64,000 bases of DNA from Tenrec ecaudatus (GCF_050624435.1 NC_134540.1:103569739-103633738); one strand, 5' to 3'. Shown: positions 1-12,264, numbered from the stretch's first letter. Translations and numbers: made by a program. Notes: generated from the letters alone by a model not told the origin.

Positions 1-1730
1 AAAGATTTCCTTCATTGTAGACTTCTGTTCTTTACATTTGAGAGCAAATAGAGAGGTGATGGGTTATCGGGCTTTCTAGCTGCACGTGGGGAAACGTAGG
101 GACAGCTTCTTACATCCAAGGACTAGCTCTCAGGACACTGAAGGACAATTTGCTGGAAGAGGATATGCCCTCTAGAAAAGGAAGCAACTTTCTCTCTCAA
201 CCAACACAAATCAGCTGCATGCTTGGGCAAAAGTGAATGAACACGGTTTCTTTGGTTCCACTGCTAACAACTAGTACTTATCTGCCCCCCCGAAATCCCC
301 AAGCTTAGGAGAATGGAACTGTCATCTATTAAATGCCTGCGACATAGAATGCCAGGAGCTGGCATAGGTGCTCTATAAACTTTTCTCCAAAGCCCTGGGT
401 GAGAAGGATTTGTTTTCTCATTTAAGAGGAGAAGTATTTCGCAGAGATAGTTGGCGGCAACTTGAAGACTGGCCAGCATGGAAATGGCAGAGCCCCAAAT
501 GAGACGCCAACAGCCATCTCTCTCCTGCTTTCTCCCTTAAAGACAATGTAAGAAGAATGAACCCACTCTGACAGTAGTCATCAAGGAACTGCCCGATTTT
601 GTCATCGGGCTTCCACTGTTTCCCCTTCCCCTCATTACTGGTTCTTTACAGAGAAGCCCACGTGGACTCCTGCCAACCAGAATGTACTAACCTCGCCTCC
701 TTCCTTGCCGCCCTCCAGTCTCTCTCTGGATCTCGTAGAATGGGGTCTCAGCTCTTTCCCAGTACTCCAGGATAACACACCACTCCCACTGAGTCAAGTC
801 TCATTCAGAGCGATCCCGTGTCCTGATGGGTTTCTGAGGATGTAGACCCCCTATGGGAGCAGAGAGCCTCATCTTTCTCCCCCTGGGGAGCGCCTTGCAA
901 TTAGCAGACCGATCCTTATCCCCAGGGCCAGTAGGGTGCCTCACCTTGGTGAGGTCCCTACCCACAGGTACGGCTTTCCCTCCTCGCCTGCTGGATCTGG
1001 CTCACTTCTCTTTAGGCATCCTGGCCTTTATTATCTTTGTGGATTGAAAAAGGGCATCTTGTTCTGTCTCCTGTCCTTGCCTTTCTAGAATGCCCACAGC
1101 TACATTTTAGGGGGTTCATTCTCTCACTTTGGGTTCCTGCTTCTCAGAAAGAGCTTCCTAGCAACCTTCCCCCAAATGACACCAGCCCCGCCATTTGGTG
1201 ATACCTTCTTCTGCTATCGAAATCCCTTCACAGCACTTGTCACCACCTGATATCAAAGTACATATTAACTTATATGTCCATGTTCTATCTCATCCCAAAG
1301 TGCAAATTCCATGTGAGCAGAACCCCATTTCTTGCATTCCTGGGTGTAATCGAACATGTCTCTTATTTGCGACTGCCCGAGAGAACCCAGATTAGTGAAC
1401 AAATGAGTGCTGAGCAGATGAATAAATGCACTCTAGCAAAAGAAGCTTAAACGTTGGTCTTCAGGTTTAACCCATTCACTCACTGAAAAGGTGGTGGGTT
1501 TGTTTGTTTGTTTTGTTATTTTGGTTGGTGGGTTTTTGTTTCAGTTTTTAGGGTTTTGTTAATTATTTTAAGTGTTTCCCTGTTCTTCTGGTTTTCAGAT
1601 AAGCTGGCGAGTCACTGTTACAGTTCTTTGATCTCACTTGACATTGCCATTGCCCGCACAGGACCCCTCCATGAGTGCTGTGCACTTTCATTGAAACACG
1701 AATGTAAGCATTTCTTCCCAAGTTCATCAA
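1..1730. other. single-copy DNA, no gene seen
   Basis: No interspersed repeat, RNA gene or convincing reading frame was recognised. Open frames are all under about 110 codons and have no recognisable domain. A short T-rich run with G interruptions lies near 1495-1560. Confidence 0.5.
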
Positions 1731-1862
1731 GCACCAAAACCGAAACCAAACTCACTGCCATCCAGGCGATGCAAACGCATAGTGTTTTCCAACGGGACAG
1801 GGTAGAACTTCCCCTTGGGAGTTTCTGAGGCTCCAAGTCTTCACGGGAGTAGAGCACACAGA
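1731..1862 (-). repeat. AfroSINE, 5'-truncated
   Basis: Reads in reverse as the 3' half of the afrotherian tRNA-derived SINE. It starts with the complement of the gtttggtttt tail and continues through the complement of the 'gggacagggtagaact' block and the 'cacgggagtagag' block. The tRNA-like head is missing. Confidence 0.8.
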
Positions 1863-2087
1863 TAATCAAATCAGAAGGGGAGGCATTCAACAACCCCAGT
1901 ATTACGCTACATTTGAACTATAAACAGCATTCATTTCACCATCAATGTTTTTTGAGAATCTAAATGACGATCCATTCTTAATTATTTCTCCTGGACTTAT
2001 TACAGAATGCCAAAGAAGACTGGAGGAACCCCGCAGAGTTCTCAGCTTGTCTTTAAAGTCTCTCCCTAAGGACGGCATATGTAATTA

Positions 2088-2290
2088 CTGTCATCGAGTC
2101 AATCCCAACTCATATCTACTCGATAGGACAGAATAGTACTGCTCCCATGGCTTTCCAGGCTTTAAATTCTTAGGATATGAGAGTAGAATGTTTTATCTTT
2201 CTCCTGCAGAGTGACTCCAAGTGTCAAACTGCTGATCTTGTGGCTCTCAGGCCAACACTTAACCTATTAGGCAGCAGTGCTCCAGAAGGC
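2088..2290 (-). repeat. AfroSINE, near full length
   Basis: Antisense copy. 'catcgagtcaatcccaact' is the complement of the conserved 3' box, followed by the 'tttctcctgcagagtg' segment. The far end is the complement of the tRNA-like head ('cagtgctcc'). Several substitutions show it is old. Confidence 0.85.
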
Positions 2291-3900
2291 ATATGGAAAT
2301 CATTCGGAGAAATCGTTTAGAATGTAGGAGTAAGCTCAAGGTCCAGACTGCCTAGGAAAGATGTCTCAACCTGATCAGAATTCGGCTGGCTGTTCTTCAC
2401 TGTGGGGCCTGCTCTGCGTGTGCAGGATGCTGAGCAGTAGCCGGGGCTTCTACCCACTGGATGCCAGTAGCATTTCCCCACCCCGAGTTGTGAAACTATC
2501 AATGTCACCAGATTCTGACACACTTTCTCCTGGGAAGGGAATCATTTCATTCCTCACCGAGAATGACTGACTTAAGGGATTAAATTCTGTTCCCCCGACA
2601 TTGAGTGACTTCAGACAAGATGATCCTCGTTTCCTCCTCTGTAACCCTAGAATTAAATGTCCTTTTTTCTCTCTATGGTTTTTATCAGGATTCCATGAAT
2701 TCCTCCATGGCAAGTGCTAAGAACAGGGCCTGACGCCTCTGGAACATTCAATAAAGAATAGCTTTTTCATTTGACAAGAACTCACTCAAATACTCATACA
2801 AGAAAGGTTGGCTGGGCTTGACTAATGACAGAGTTAATTCCTGAATAGAGCTGAGACCTAAATGCAGGGGGTTATGTACAGAGTGTATTTTGTAAAGGGA
2901 CTTAGCAAGTTTTAAACAAAAGAATCAGAATTAGGATGGTACTGCAGGGGCAGTGAAGTATGTAATGAGGCTCTTGCTGCCAAAGTCTCGGACTCCAACC
3001 GAAGGACCTTTCCCTGCATGAGTCAGGTAAGAAATTGGGGGGACATACTGATAGGATATATCTGTGGATAACTGTGAATGAGATTCCCAGGAATAGTACC
3101 TGGCTGTTCATAACATGAGCCCTCTGAGACACAGCAGGAGAGAGTTCATTACCACAAAAGCCAGGAGTAGTATGTGTCCTCTGGACTGGAGACACCTGCT
3201 CAGTGGGCCTCCTGGATCCAGGTGACAGCAGTAACATCAGAGGAGCAGCAGCAGCACCAGGGACCAAAGCACCGAACAGAGGAATGGGCTTTTCAACTCA
3301 CTGGGCAAGGGAAGCTGAGTGCTTCGGGGCAGGGACTAGCTTTCAGAGTGGGCTGTCTGGGCATTTCCTGTAAGTGAACTGAGCCCACTGACTCAAGTCC
3401 GTGGAGCTGAATGAAGCTCAGGTGGTGGCTTTCTGGAGTGCGGTGCCTCAGGGTACTTAGTCCCGGGAGGTAGGTTTGTGGCCCAAGTAACAGGAGCTGA
3501 GGCGCCAGTGGAGGGGTATTTGGAGCATTTATTACCATTTGTAACATGTCCTGATAAGCAGCTCCCCTGTCCATTTTCTCACTGGCATTACAACCTGTTA
3601 ACTTCCCTAAGAAAAACGTGAATCATGATTTTTTTCCCAGTGGGTTCTGCATAGTTATTTAAATGGATATTAGGTATTAGAGAGGTAAAATAGAGAATAT
3701 TAGTGGGAAAAAATCCTAGGTACTTCAATAATTATTAGCAATATATCTGTTATTTCATAATGATAGATAACCATTGTTCAATAATTTTATTGGGGACTAT
3801 TGCAGCCCTTCCCATAATCCATAGATAACCATTTTTAATAGTATTATATAACACCTTGTAGGTCGAGAAAGCTCTACATTTACCCCCTGTATGCTGAAAA
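2291..3900. other. single-copy DNA, no gene seen
   Basis: No repeat family or exon recognised. Two overlapping minus-strand open frames (2902-3267 and 3293-3574) lack any domain and are taken as chance frames. Confidence 0.45.
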
Positions 3901-3904
3901 CGAT

Positions 3905-4265
3905 TATTGTTGTTAGGTCCTGTAAGTTCTGACTCATATGTACAGGACCCTATGTACAGGAGAATGAAGTACGGCCTGGTCCCAGCCAAACCTGCAACTA
4001 TTGCTATGTTTGAGCACATAGTTGTCGGCACTTTGCCGAAGCATCTCACTGAGGGTCTTCCTCCTTTGGCTGACCCTCAGCTCACCAAGCATGAACCCTC
4101 CTCTAGAGACTGGTCCCACCCTATAACTTGTAAATGAGATGAATTCTCACCACCCTCACTTTTAAGAAACAACTTGGTTGTTTTTCTTCCAAGACAGACT
4201 TGTTCATTCCTCTGGCAGTCGATGGTATATTCAATATTCTTTGCCTGGAGCATCATCAGGCATAA
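3905..4265 (-). mobile_element. RTE (BovB-like) LINE, 3' end fragment
   Basis: Antisense 3' end of an RTE-clade LINE. It begins with the complement of the (aac)n tail ('attgttgttaggtcc') and continues through the C-terminal coding region in reverse ('cactgagggtcttcctcc', 'gtatattcaatattctttgcc'). Both motifs recur in the other RTE copies of the window. Frames are broken, so no protein is made. Confidence 0.75.
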
Positions 4266-4317
4266 TGTAATCGCCACACACTAATAATGAGAGTGTAGGG
4301 AGATAACAGAGCGGCCC

Positions 4318-4475
4318 ACTGCTGTCGAGTCCGCCCTATGACAGAAGATGATCGCCCTGTACGGTTTCCAAGTTTGTAAGTCTTTGACGAAACACACATC
4401 TTTCTCCTGCAGAGTGGCTGGGGGGTTTGAACTGCCAACCTTTGGGTACAGCTGAGCATAAAACCACCGCATTGC
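4318..4475 (-). repeat. AfroSINE
   Basis: Antisense SINE directly downstream of the RTE fragment. It shows 'ctgtcgagtccgccc', 'ggtttccaagtttgtaag' and 'tttgaactgccaacctttg', the complements of the 3' box, middle block and B-box region. Confidence 0.8.
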
Positions 4476-5205
4476 CAGCAGCCCTTTGTAGGGAGACAGA
4501 GGAGACAAAGAGGAAAGTTAGCAAGCGCAGCATGCTCTCTGTTTTTAGACAGCCCGTAGAAAGGGTGTTTTCATATTTTTAACTGGGTGGGGAGATGCCA
4601 AAGTTGTTTCATTTGTTTTTTTCTCATGATGTGCACAAATCTATGAAGTTTAAATTCCAGGGGTTTGGGGCACGAGGCGGATCGAGATGATTCTGCCACA
4701 TGTATTCTCCTGTGCATTGCCTATGGCTGCTGGTGTCTTCCAGAGGCCTAACAATAAGAGAGTCCCTATCATCCACAAAGCTGAACATATTTACTCTCTG
4801 GTCGCGGCAAGGCATGGCAACCTTGCTTTAATGACATCCTGGCTCTCTACCTCCACACTTCCGATTATGTGAGCAGACTAAGCCCTTTGCTTATATAATC
4901 CCCTATTTTTTTAAATTTTATATCACTTGTTGCCAAAAGCATCTTAATTGCTGCACAGCTAAATGGGGCTCGATGGACTGGAAGAACCGAGGGTGGGTAA
5001 TGAGCAAAGTGCCTGGAGGACATGCCACAAATGTCAGGGCTTGAAATCCATGGTCCCGTAATTTTGCAAAAAGAGGACCAGGTCGAAGGCCATTATGGTT
5101 GTGGAAAAAGAGGAAAGAACAGACAAAACTTTAAAGGGAGATCGATCCCCACAGACCTTGGCAGCCAAATGCGTCAAGGAGACAGGTGCAAGAAATAGCA
5201 GTTCT
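4476..5205. other. single-copy DNA, no gene seen
   Basis: No repeat or gene recognised. Confidence 0.45.
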
Positions 5206-5209
5206 TCGG

Positions 5210-5350
5210 TGCATTAGTTATCTATTACTACGTGATACTCATGCCAAAACAGCACAATGTCTGAATTAGCTCACATTTCCTGCAGTTGGAACCTGGGTGT
5301 GGTTCGGCTGGATGCTCTGGCTCAGGGTCTCGGACAGGCTGAAACCAAAA
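5210..5350 (+). repeat. ancient mammalian interspersed repeat, family unassigned
   Basis: The text 'gcattagttatctattact' followed by 'ggctctggctcagggtctcg'-like sequence is typical of an old mammalian repeat seen in many orders. I cannot name the family from the sequence alone. Confidence 0.4.
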
Positions 5351-5354
5351 TACC

Positions 5355-5735
5355 AACCCATCTTTGGTGTGATGGCTAACAGCTGGCAGTTTGAATCCAC
5401 CCAGCAGCTCTGTGGGGCAAAATCCAGGCAAGTCATGCCCTTAAAGCAGCGGTTCTCAACCTGTGGGCCGTGATCCCTTTGAGGGTTGAACGACCCTTTC
5501 ACAGGGGTCACCTGTTTCATAACAGTAGCAAAATTACAGTGATGAAGTAGCAACCCAAATAATTTTATGGTTGGGGGGTCACAACGACACAAGGCACTGT
5601 ATGAAATGGTGGCGGCATCGGGGAGGGCCAGAACCTGCTGCATTAAAGATTCAGCGCAGGGTCCTCTGGGGGTCATTCTACTCTAGTTGTGGGGCGCCTG
5701 TGAGTCAGAAGCGACTCCATGACACACAGCACCAC
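5355..5735 (+). repeat. AfroSINE split by a SPIN transposon
   Basis: Plus-strand SINE: 'ggctaacagctggcagtttg' on the left of the SPIN copy and 'gagtcagaagcgactccatg' on the right. The two arms are continuous once the SPIN at 5447-5640 and one 8-bp target duplication are removed, so the SPIN is younger than the SINE. Confidence 0.8.
5447..5640 (+). mobile_element. SPIN-type hAT transposon, short non-autonomous form (194 bp)
   Basis: Starts with the terminal repeat 'cagcggttctcaacctgtgg' and ends with a decayed complement ('agaacctgctg'). Flanked by 8-bp target duplications ccttaaag (5439-5446) and cattaaag (5641-5648), 7 of 8 identical. It lacks any transposase sequence. The internal junction '...cacctg|tttcataacag' is shared with the two other short copies in this window. 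Inserted into an AfroSINE. Confidence 0.93.
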
Positions 5736-6375
5736 AGCATATTCATATTCTCACGGCTCCTAGGCGAGTCAACTTCTAGCCAATCCCATGGATTTCAAGA
5801 ATCCATTCCTCAAGGACTGTTGACCCGAGAGCCCAGTTCCTCACGAGCTGTTGGCTTGACACTGGCCCTTGACTTGTTCGCCATGTGCCCTCTCATTGAT
5901 GGGCTCCCAGCCCCACAGCTGGCTTGTTCAGAGCACATAAGAAGTAAAGGAAAGGGTGTGAGCAAGATGGTCATCTCAGTCAAGTGTCAGCTTATCTGAC
6001 AGGGACACCCCATCACTCAGAATTTATTATATGCATGGGGATCAAGAGAGTAGGATCATCCCAAACTCCCAGGGGGCTAAACAAAAGTGTGAGTCCCAGG
6101 AGGTAAGATCAGGGGGAGCCACATGAGAAACTGCACACCCCATTTCATAAAGATAATTTTCAAAAGCTGCATGGGTTAATTTCCCTCGAGTCATCAGTTC
6201 TGTCAGTCAGACCTGCTCTGGAAAGCAAATAAAGGAGACCTTCATGCAGCAGCGTACTGGCGCATTGCGTAAACCCAAATATCCTGAGACCAGTGCTCCA
6301 TGGGCATGCTCCTGGCTCCCTCCCACACGCACATAACCCGTGTCCATGCCCTCCATGCCCACTATTAGATTCGGT

Positions 6376-6565
6376 GAGGAGCACCCAGTGCTATAGACAG
6401 TTAAGGCGCTGTGCTGGGGATGGGAAGACCAACGGCTTGGCCTTAGCAGACAACAGAAAAGTCAGCCATTGAAGACGTCGATGAGCACAGTTCCGCTTGG
6501 ACACGCACAAGATTAGTCCCTTGAGTCAGCGTTGACTGCATGGCAACTGCTTGGTCTTAACCGAA
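6376..6565 (+). repeat. AfroSINE, divergent
   Basis: The head 'gcacccagtgctatagacag' and tail 'gagtcagcgttgactgcatg' bracket a degraded middle ('tcagccattgaagacgtc') that resembles the elephant-type AfroSINE subfamily. Confidence 0.65.
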
Positions 6566-6629
6566 GGACAAGGCAAGTTCTGGCCCTGTGGTCTATATCC
6601 CGAAAACATAGGGGGAAGCTTAAAGCTTT

Positions 6630-6690
6630 TCTTCCTTCCTTCCTTCCTTCCTTCCTTCCTTCCTTCCTTCCTTCCTTCCTTCCTTCCTTT
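6630..6690. repeat. (TTCC)n microsatellite
   Basis: About fifteen uninterrupted TTCC units. It creates a spurious frame encoding repeated L-P-S-F. Confidence 0.98.
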
Positions 6691-6749
6691 CTTAATGGCA
6701 GTGTTTCCTTTATATTCTATCTTAAAAAGATGTATTGATTTTCCCAGCA

Positions 6750-7780
6750 GGTAAGAAATATTGACTGACTTTCTCCCCAGTGCCTAGCACTTCCCTCCAG
6801 TGAAGGCAAGCGGAGGGTATTTTAGCTAAGTCTTCCTCTCAATCTGGGCTTTCCTTTCTCCCCCACTTCCTTCCCATTTATTTTCTCCTTTGCTTTGATC
6901 TCCAAAAGAGGGCTCCCTCACTTCATATTCCCTTTTCGTGCTGGGAAGCACTTTAGGAAAAAAGAAGAAGCCCTTGCCCAGGCCCTAAGGCTGCTCAAGT
7001 GGCCCCATTTGAGCCAAATAGGCTTCAAGTTGGCACTACAACTCTCTGAGGGTCTGCAAATGAGGCGCTTTACAATGAGTGGGTTGCTTTGATCATGCCA
7101 GACAGCAGCCCTCATTTAAATGCTCCCCCACCTCTTCGTCTAAGCGGGCACTTGAGTTTCTCTTTGCTCAGAAGAACCAAAGAGTCAATCAAACTCCTGA
7201 AATGAGTCCCAGGGAGTTGAAAACATGGCATCATGCCCTGAAAATTTAAAAACACTGGACTACCCATTAGCTGATACAGGAGGGCCATTGAAATGCCCAG
7301 ACAACTAAATGGGCTCCGCTTTCTTCCTGTTCTTAGCCTAGAGCAACTGATAAGAGAAGCCAGAGGCGAAAATGGAATTTGGCCAGATCCATTTCTGACT
7401 TAAAACAATATAAGCTAACAGGTTCAAATAGAAAGCTATGAACAAATGTAGTACACATACACAATAATTACACCCACTTGTTTATAGAGGTTGTCTCCCC
7501 ACCCCCTTTCTTTCTTCCTTTCTATTTTCCATGCACCACAAAAGAAGACCTAATTTGCATGGCCACCCAGGAATGGGTCCTCAGGGTAGCCACTAACAAA
7601 TTAATTTGCATGAGGCTATCATGGACCCTCTCGGAATAATTTAAATTAAAAAATGAGATTTTGATGTGCTGACAATTTTCAGGAGACAAAAAGATAGAGA
7701 CCAATTTTGCCCACAAATCTGTGGGAGTGTCACCACAGGAGGGTCAGAACAGTATTGACTGTCCTAGTGCCCATCTGTAG
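6750..7780. other. repeat-free block with paired octamer motifs, candidate regulatory element
   Basis: About 1 kb without recognised repeats or gene. It holds two identical 11-mers 'taatttgcatg' at 7551-7561 and 7602-7612, each containing the POU-type octamer core ATTTGCAT, plus 'aataatttaaattaaaa' nearby. Whether it is conserved cannot be seen from one sequence. Confidence 0.4.
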
Positions 7781-7786
7781 GCATGC

Positions 7787-7972
7787 GGGAGCCCTGGTAG
7801 TGCTGTGGTTAGACATTGGGCTGCTAACCACAAGGTCAGTTGTTCAAACCCTCTGCCACACCGCAGGTGAAAAACAGGAGACTGTCCCAGATTCACAGTC
7901 TTAGAAACCCGAAGTAGGACCTCGATGACTGTGAATCAACTCCATGATAATAGGCTTGGCTTTGGGGGTTGA
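7787..7972 (+). repeat. AfroSINE
   Basis: Clear head 'gagccctggtagtgctgtgg' followed by 'ttgggctgctaaccacaagg' with a tRNA-like B-box region ('gttcaaaccc'), ending in 'gtgaatcaactccatgataa'. Confidence 0.92.
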
Positions 7973-8084
7973 TCCTAAGACATAAATTTATGATCAGCAG
8001 CAAGAGGGGTGTTTACAATGACATTGGTAGGGACCGGCCAATTGTCTTCTGACTCTACCCAGCTCCTTAAGGAACAAAATAATC

Positions 8085-8272
8085 GGAAGCCCTTGTGGTT
8101 GTGTTGATTTCAGCTCTTGGCAATCCCACGTGTTACAGAGTGGAATGGGGTTTTCTTGGCTGAAAACTTTATAGCATCAGATTGCCAGGCCTTTCCGCTT
8201 GGTGGGATCGAATGACCAATCTTTCGATTAGCAGCCAAGCACAAACTGTTCTTGCCACCCAGAGACCTCATC
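8085..8272 (-). repeat. AfroSINE, elephant-like subfamily
   Basis: Antisense: 'ggcaatcccacgtgttacag', 'ggttttcttggctgaaaac', 'ttgccaggcctttccgctt', then 'attagcagccaagcacaaac'. This arrangement is the longer AfroSINE subfamily also common in elephant. Confidence 0.85.
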
Positions 8273-8676
8273 AAGAGGATTTTTAAATATCATAAACATC
8301 AACAAACCTAAATGGGGTCTAATAAAAACATCTCGAGTACAAATACAAGGAAACCTCCTAGGTGAGACCTTGCATGACAAGCCCTGTCCCTTTCCCTGTA
8401 AGTGTAACCCAGGTCGCTGTCGGTGTCCCCCAAGCCTGCAGAAGCCTCAGAAGGAAACCAGAGTCACTTCCACGTGTTCAAGCACCGCTTTCTCACCCAG
8501 AATTAGCTCCTGCCTCTTCATGTGTCTCTGACATGCTTCATAACTCATTAACTCCTCTTGCAACAATTCTTCCAGAGTCCTAGTGGTTAACTTGCAGAGT
8601 GCATAAACCTTATTTATTTACTCCTGTTCTCATGCGTCCCTTTTAAAAATTATATTCTTGTAGGTTTCTTATCAGG

Positions 8677-8820
8677 CACCCTGGTGACACAGTGGTCAAA
8701 ACACTTCCACTCCCCGCTAGCTGATAGGCCAGCATCTACTGTCTTGGGAAACCAATGAGGTAGTTCTACTGTGTCTTAGAGGGTCAGTATGAATCAGAAT
8801 AGACTCAAGAGGACCCAGCA
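8677..8820 (+). repeat. AfroSINE with internal deletion
   Basis: Head 'gcaccctggtgacacagtgg' and 3' part 'agggtcagtatgaatcagaa' with about 50 bases missing from the middle relative to intact copies. Confidence 0.75.
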
Positions 8821-9129
8821 GCAGCAGCAAACAATGTGCTCCTGTGTCTCCTTAACTATCCCCATCCATCTTAATCCACAGCTATCATCTCTACCCAATA
8901 CCTTGGAGGACGCTCCACACAAGACCTTCTGATAGCTAATCCCAACTGACTTTGAGAAGCTGCTCTCTGACAAGGATTGAACTCTAAGTCTTGCAAATAC
9001 AGGAGGCTTCATTTGTTTTAACGATCATGAGTAAATCACTATTTGTCAAGGAGAATCAAAGTAAAGTCAATACATTAAATTGAGAACATGTTGGGTGAAC
9101 TGTTTCGATAAGGAATAACTGAGAAGTTC

Positions 9130-9600
9130 TAAATCACAGTGGCCTAACAGAAGAATATCATTTCATTTGGCTCACATAAATGTGGCTTCTAATCATTGGG
9201 CCCATTTCCTTCCAAATAATGATTCAGGGTCACAAGCTCCTGCGATCTCGGTGCTCCAGCATCGTCAATGCCCGTTTCTGCAGGCTGCCGCACTGTGCAT
9301 CATGGCGTGAGAGGGGAAGATGTTGGAGGGTCGCATTTGGGAGGTTCTCACGGCTGGATCTGGAGGTGTGCTTCTACACCATGTTCTGTTAGCCAGGTCT
9401 ATGGTGTCCACACCTTACCGAAAGGGAGGTGGGAAATCTCCTTTAACTCCAGGCTCAGAGGGAAAAGAATGTGGGTTTGATTCATAACTAACCAGCTTCT
9501 GCCACACTTACCAAGGCAAGGGATATCTGTTGCATCAAACTCCTTGCAAAATGCCCCTCCTTTACCACACCTGATGGTCTCAGGAAAACGTGCACAGAGC
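9130..9600. repeat. probable ancient mammalian repeat, family unassigned
   Basis: Sequence of the type 'cacagtggcctaacagaaga' through 'taaccagcttctgccac' is familiar from old LTR/DNA-transposon relics in many mammals. Edges and family are not certain. Confidence 0.3.
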
Positions 9601-9604
9601 AAGC

Positions 9605-11000
9605 TCTAAATTGGATTCTTTGCTACATCGAAGGATATAGGAAAGCTCTTGCTAGCTTGGGCTTCCCAGGCATGAAAGACAGCTAACAAAGATGACAAGA
9701 ACAACCCTAACAGCGCAAATCCCTACAAATCCCTGCTCTCTTTCAAAAAGAGTGCTGGGCTTTCTTTTGATTGCTTCTAGAAGCATGACAGTTTTCACGA
9801 ACCAGTGAACTAGCTAATTGGCTGCAGTCATAACTGGTCCTGGAAGGTAGCACTTAACCAAACAAACTATTAAGAGCCTGTGACTCTCTGGAGCTTGTAC
9901 TGCCAAGGGCATGAGAAGTGCCATGGGCTAACTTGATTCCACACATGACCATTAAGGACAAGGGAGGATATGGCATTTTAGAAATGAGGATGCTCTGTGG
10001 GGATGCTCATAGACCCAGCCATTAAAACAGAAAGCTCCTCTGTCGTGATTTTCATTTTGGCTGTGATTAAAATATTAAAGAGATGTTTCTTGCTTGACAT
10101 TCTCTCTCTCGATGTCATTTATATATGTTCAGTCCAAGCAACTTGGGCCCTGGAGATTTCCGTTCCATGTCGAGCTTGATTTACTCACAGGGCCTATGAG
10201 CAAGGATGCACACCTTCCTCTGGTGGCATTCCCTTGACAGATCATCTCTTGGTCCTGTTGCACGTGGACCTTTCAAGGACAATCAGTATCTGGGCCCCTT
10301 CATCGATCACTGAGTGTCAAGTTGTGCACCCGTTTCTATAGGGATAAAAACGAAGTTGGAATTTTCCCTTGAGTATCACAAAAAGTAGGCTCCCTTTTCA
10401 GGTGATTGAGAGAAGGAAAAAAAACATCATTGAAGGAAAACAGTGGAGCCACTTTTAAAATGAGTAAGCTCCGTGAGCGTGGCTGAGATGCTCACTTGAC
10501 TCTTTCAATTGTATTGGCCACAAATCAGCTCTCAATGTTCTGCCTGGTGCAGAATGTAACACAGCTTTCTCTGCCTCTGCAAATGACCCACATGCAGGTC
10601 CCCCAGGTTGTCGTCGTGCCTTGTCAGTCCCGGCCACTGGGACGGCCCAGGTAATTTGCAGCAGCACCAGGCCAGCTACGGGTAGTATTTTTAAAGACAT
10701 GTATGCATATGTGATCTTTTCTCCCAACATTCTCTCTCATTATTCACTGTGACCAGCACCTCTCCTCCCTCCATTAGTGCTGATAAATTGCCACAGATTA
10801 TTGTTGACTTCCCTTTCTAGTGGGTGAAGGGTGACAAAATGAGCAGAAAAGTAGAAAACAAGGGCTCCGAGTAATAATAGAAGCCAATAATGCCTCATTT
10901 CCACCTCTGATATTTCCACAGATGATTCTGCCAAGACCTCTCCAATTTGAGGTAATGATGCTGACAGTGTATAATGTGGGAATTTAGAGTAGAAGCAACA

Positions 11001-11031
<31 letters not shown>

Positions 11032-11900
11032 GTGACAGAGATTGTGTGTGGAATAAAAGCCCGCTCAGCATGAACGGTAGATTAAGGCCGATAACGCAAG
11101 AGCTCAGATGAGTCTCAATTCAATAGTTCCATTAGTACTTTTTAAGATAATTTTTTCATGTTTACTTTTTAAAAACATGAAAACTTTGTTTTTTACATTA
11201 TATTTAGCCACAAGGGAGCTGGCTTTGGGGTTAGGAAAACATTCCTGTTGGGATCTTCAAATGGCTTTGGGACCTTCCACTTGGAGCCACTCGCCTCTGA
11301 GAACTTCCGGTTTAGTATTAGAATTGAACCCAAGGTCATGGGCTCCTTAGCACATGGCATCTCCAGATGGAACTCCAGACGCATACAATCACTGGGGTCG
11401 CTGCTGCAGAACATGGGGTACTCACTTCAGTATTGCAACAAAGGCGTATTCAAAATTCTTATTATTTTTTCCTTTGGACAGCTATGTGGAGAGAGAGCAT
11501 GGGCGTAGGAAAGTGCTGGTTCTGGAGTGGGAAATGACATTTAGGAAAGACCTGAATTCCAGATCAATGGTCGCAGAACTTGGCCAGACAACTCTCCTGC
11601 TTCCTGCAGAGACCAAATGTGTTCCTGACGACCTTTGGACCTCCGTCCCTTGGACCTTTTCTAATCTCCCATGAGTCAAGTCCAAGTCAAGTTCACTTCA
11701 TTCCTGCCAAACAGTCCTGGGCCCTGGGAGAGTTAGTTTTAAAAAGTCCTTTCAGCACGTTGGAGCCTCTCCACTCTTGGAGTCTTGTTTATTATGCTCA
11801 GCATGCTTTGGACAACCCATCTCACTTCCTTTCTTCACTGGGCTCTAAGCAGAACCAGAACCCACCGCTGTGGAGCATATTTGTGACCCAGGCAATCCCC
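9605..11900. other. mostly single-copy DNA, no gene seen
   Basis: No reading frame with a recognisable domain. Around 10780-10980 there is an AT-rich repeat-free patch that could be conserved non-coding DNA. A GAT microsatellite is listed separately. Confidence 0.45.
11001..11032. repeat. (GAT)n microsatellite
   Basis: About eleven uninterrupted GAT units. Confidence 0.97.
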
Positions 11901-11904
11901 AAAG

Positions 11905-12060
11905 TGTCGGCATAGAACTCTGCTCCGAAGAATGCTCATGAGCTGAGTTTTCGGCGGGAGATTTCTAAGTCTCTCTTCCAAGGCACCTCTGGGTGAACTT
12001 GAACCTCCAACCTTTCAATCAGCAGCCAGACATCACAATTGTTTGTACCAGGAGAGGGTC
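11905..12060 (-). repeat. AfroSINE, elephant-like subfamily, partial
   Basis: Antisense: 'aaggcacctctgggtgaact', 'gaacctccaacctttcaatc', 'agcagccagacatcacaatt', 'gtaccaggag'. This corresponds to the tRNA-like head half. Confidence 0.75.
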
Positions 12061-12264
12061 CTAATGACAAGACTATGAAAACATAGTAACATGTTCATAG
12101 AGACTCCGACAAATCCATGTAGCTCTTTTATTCCTGCCTTGTCTCACAAATGTCGTCTGTGAAATTGCTCATTTTCACTTTTCCAATACTCATCTCTCAC
12201 ATGTCAACCTCCGAAATTGAATTTAGACACCCTCAAAAGTATCTATATTCTCTCTCATCATGCT

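Noticed and set aside
5571-5999. 142-codon plus-strand frame
   Set aside because: Runs from the SPIN copy through the AfroSINE into flanking DNA, so it cannot be an ancestral coding frame.
6532-6754. Two overlapping plus-strand frames rich in L-P-S-F repeats
   Set aside because: They are translations of the (TTCC)n microsatellite at 6630-6690 and not a protein.
7787-7860. tRNA-like sequence with A- and B-box motifs
   Set aside because: It is the head of an AfroSINE; no cloverleaf with intact acceptor stem. The same applies to the other SINE heads.
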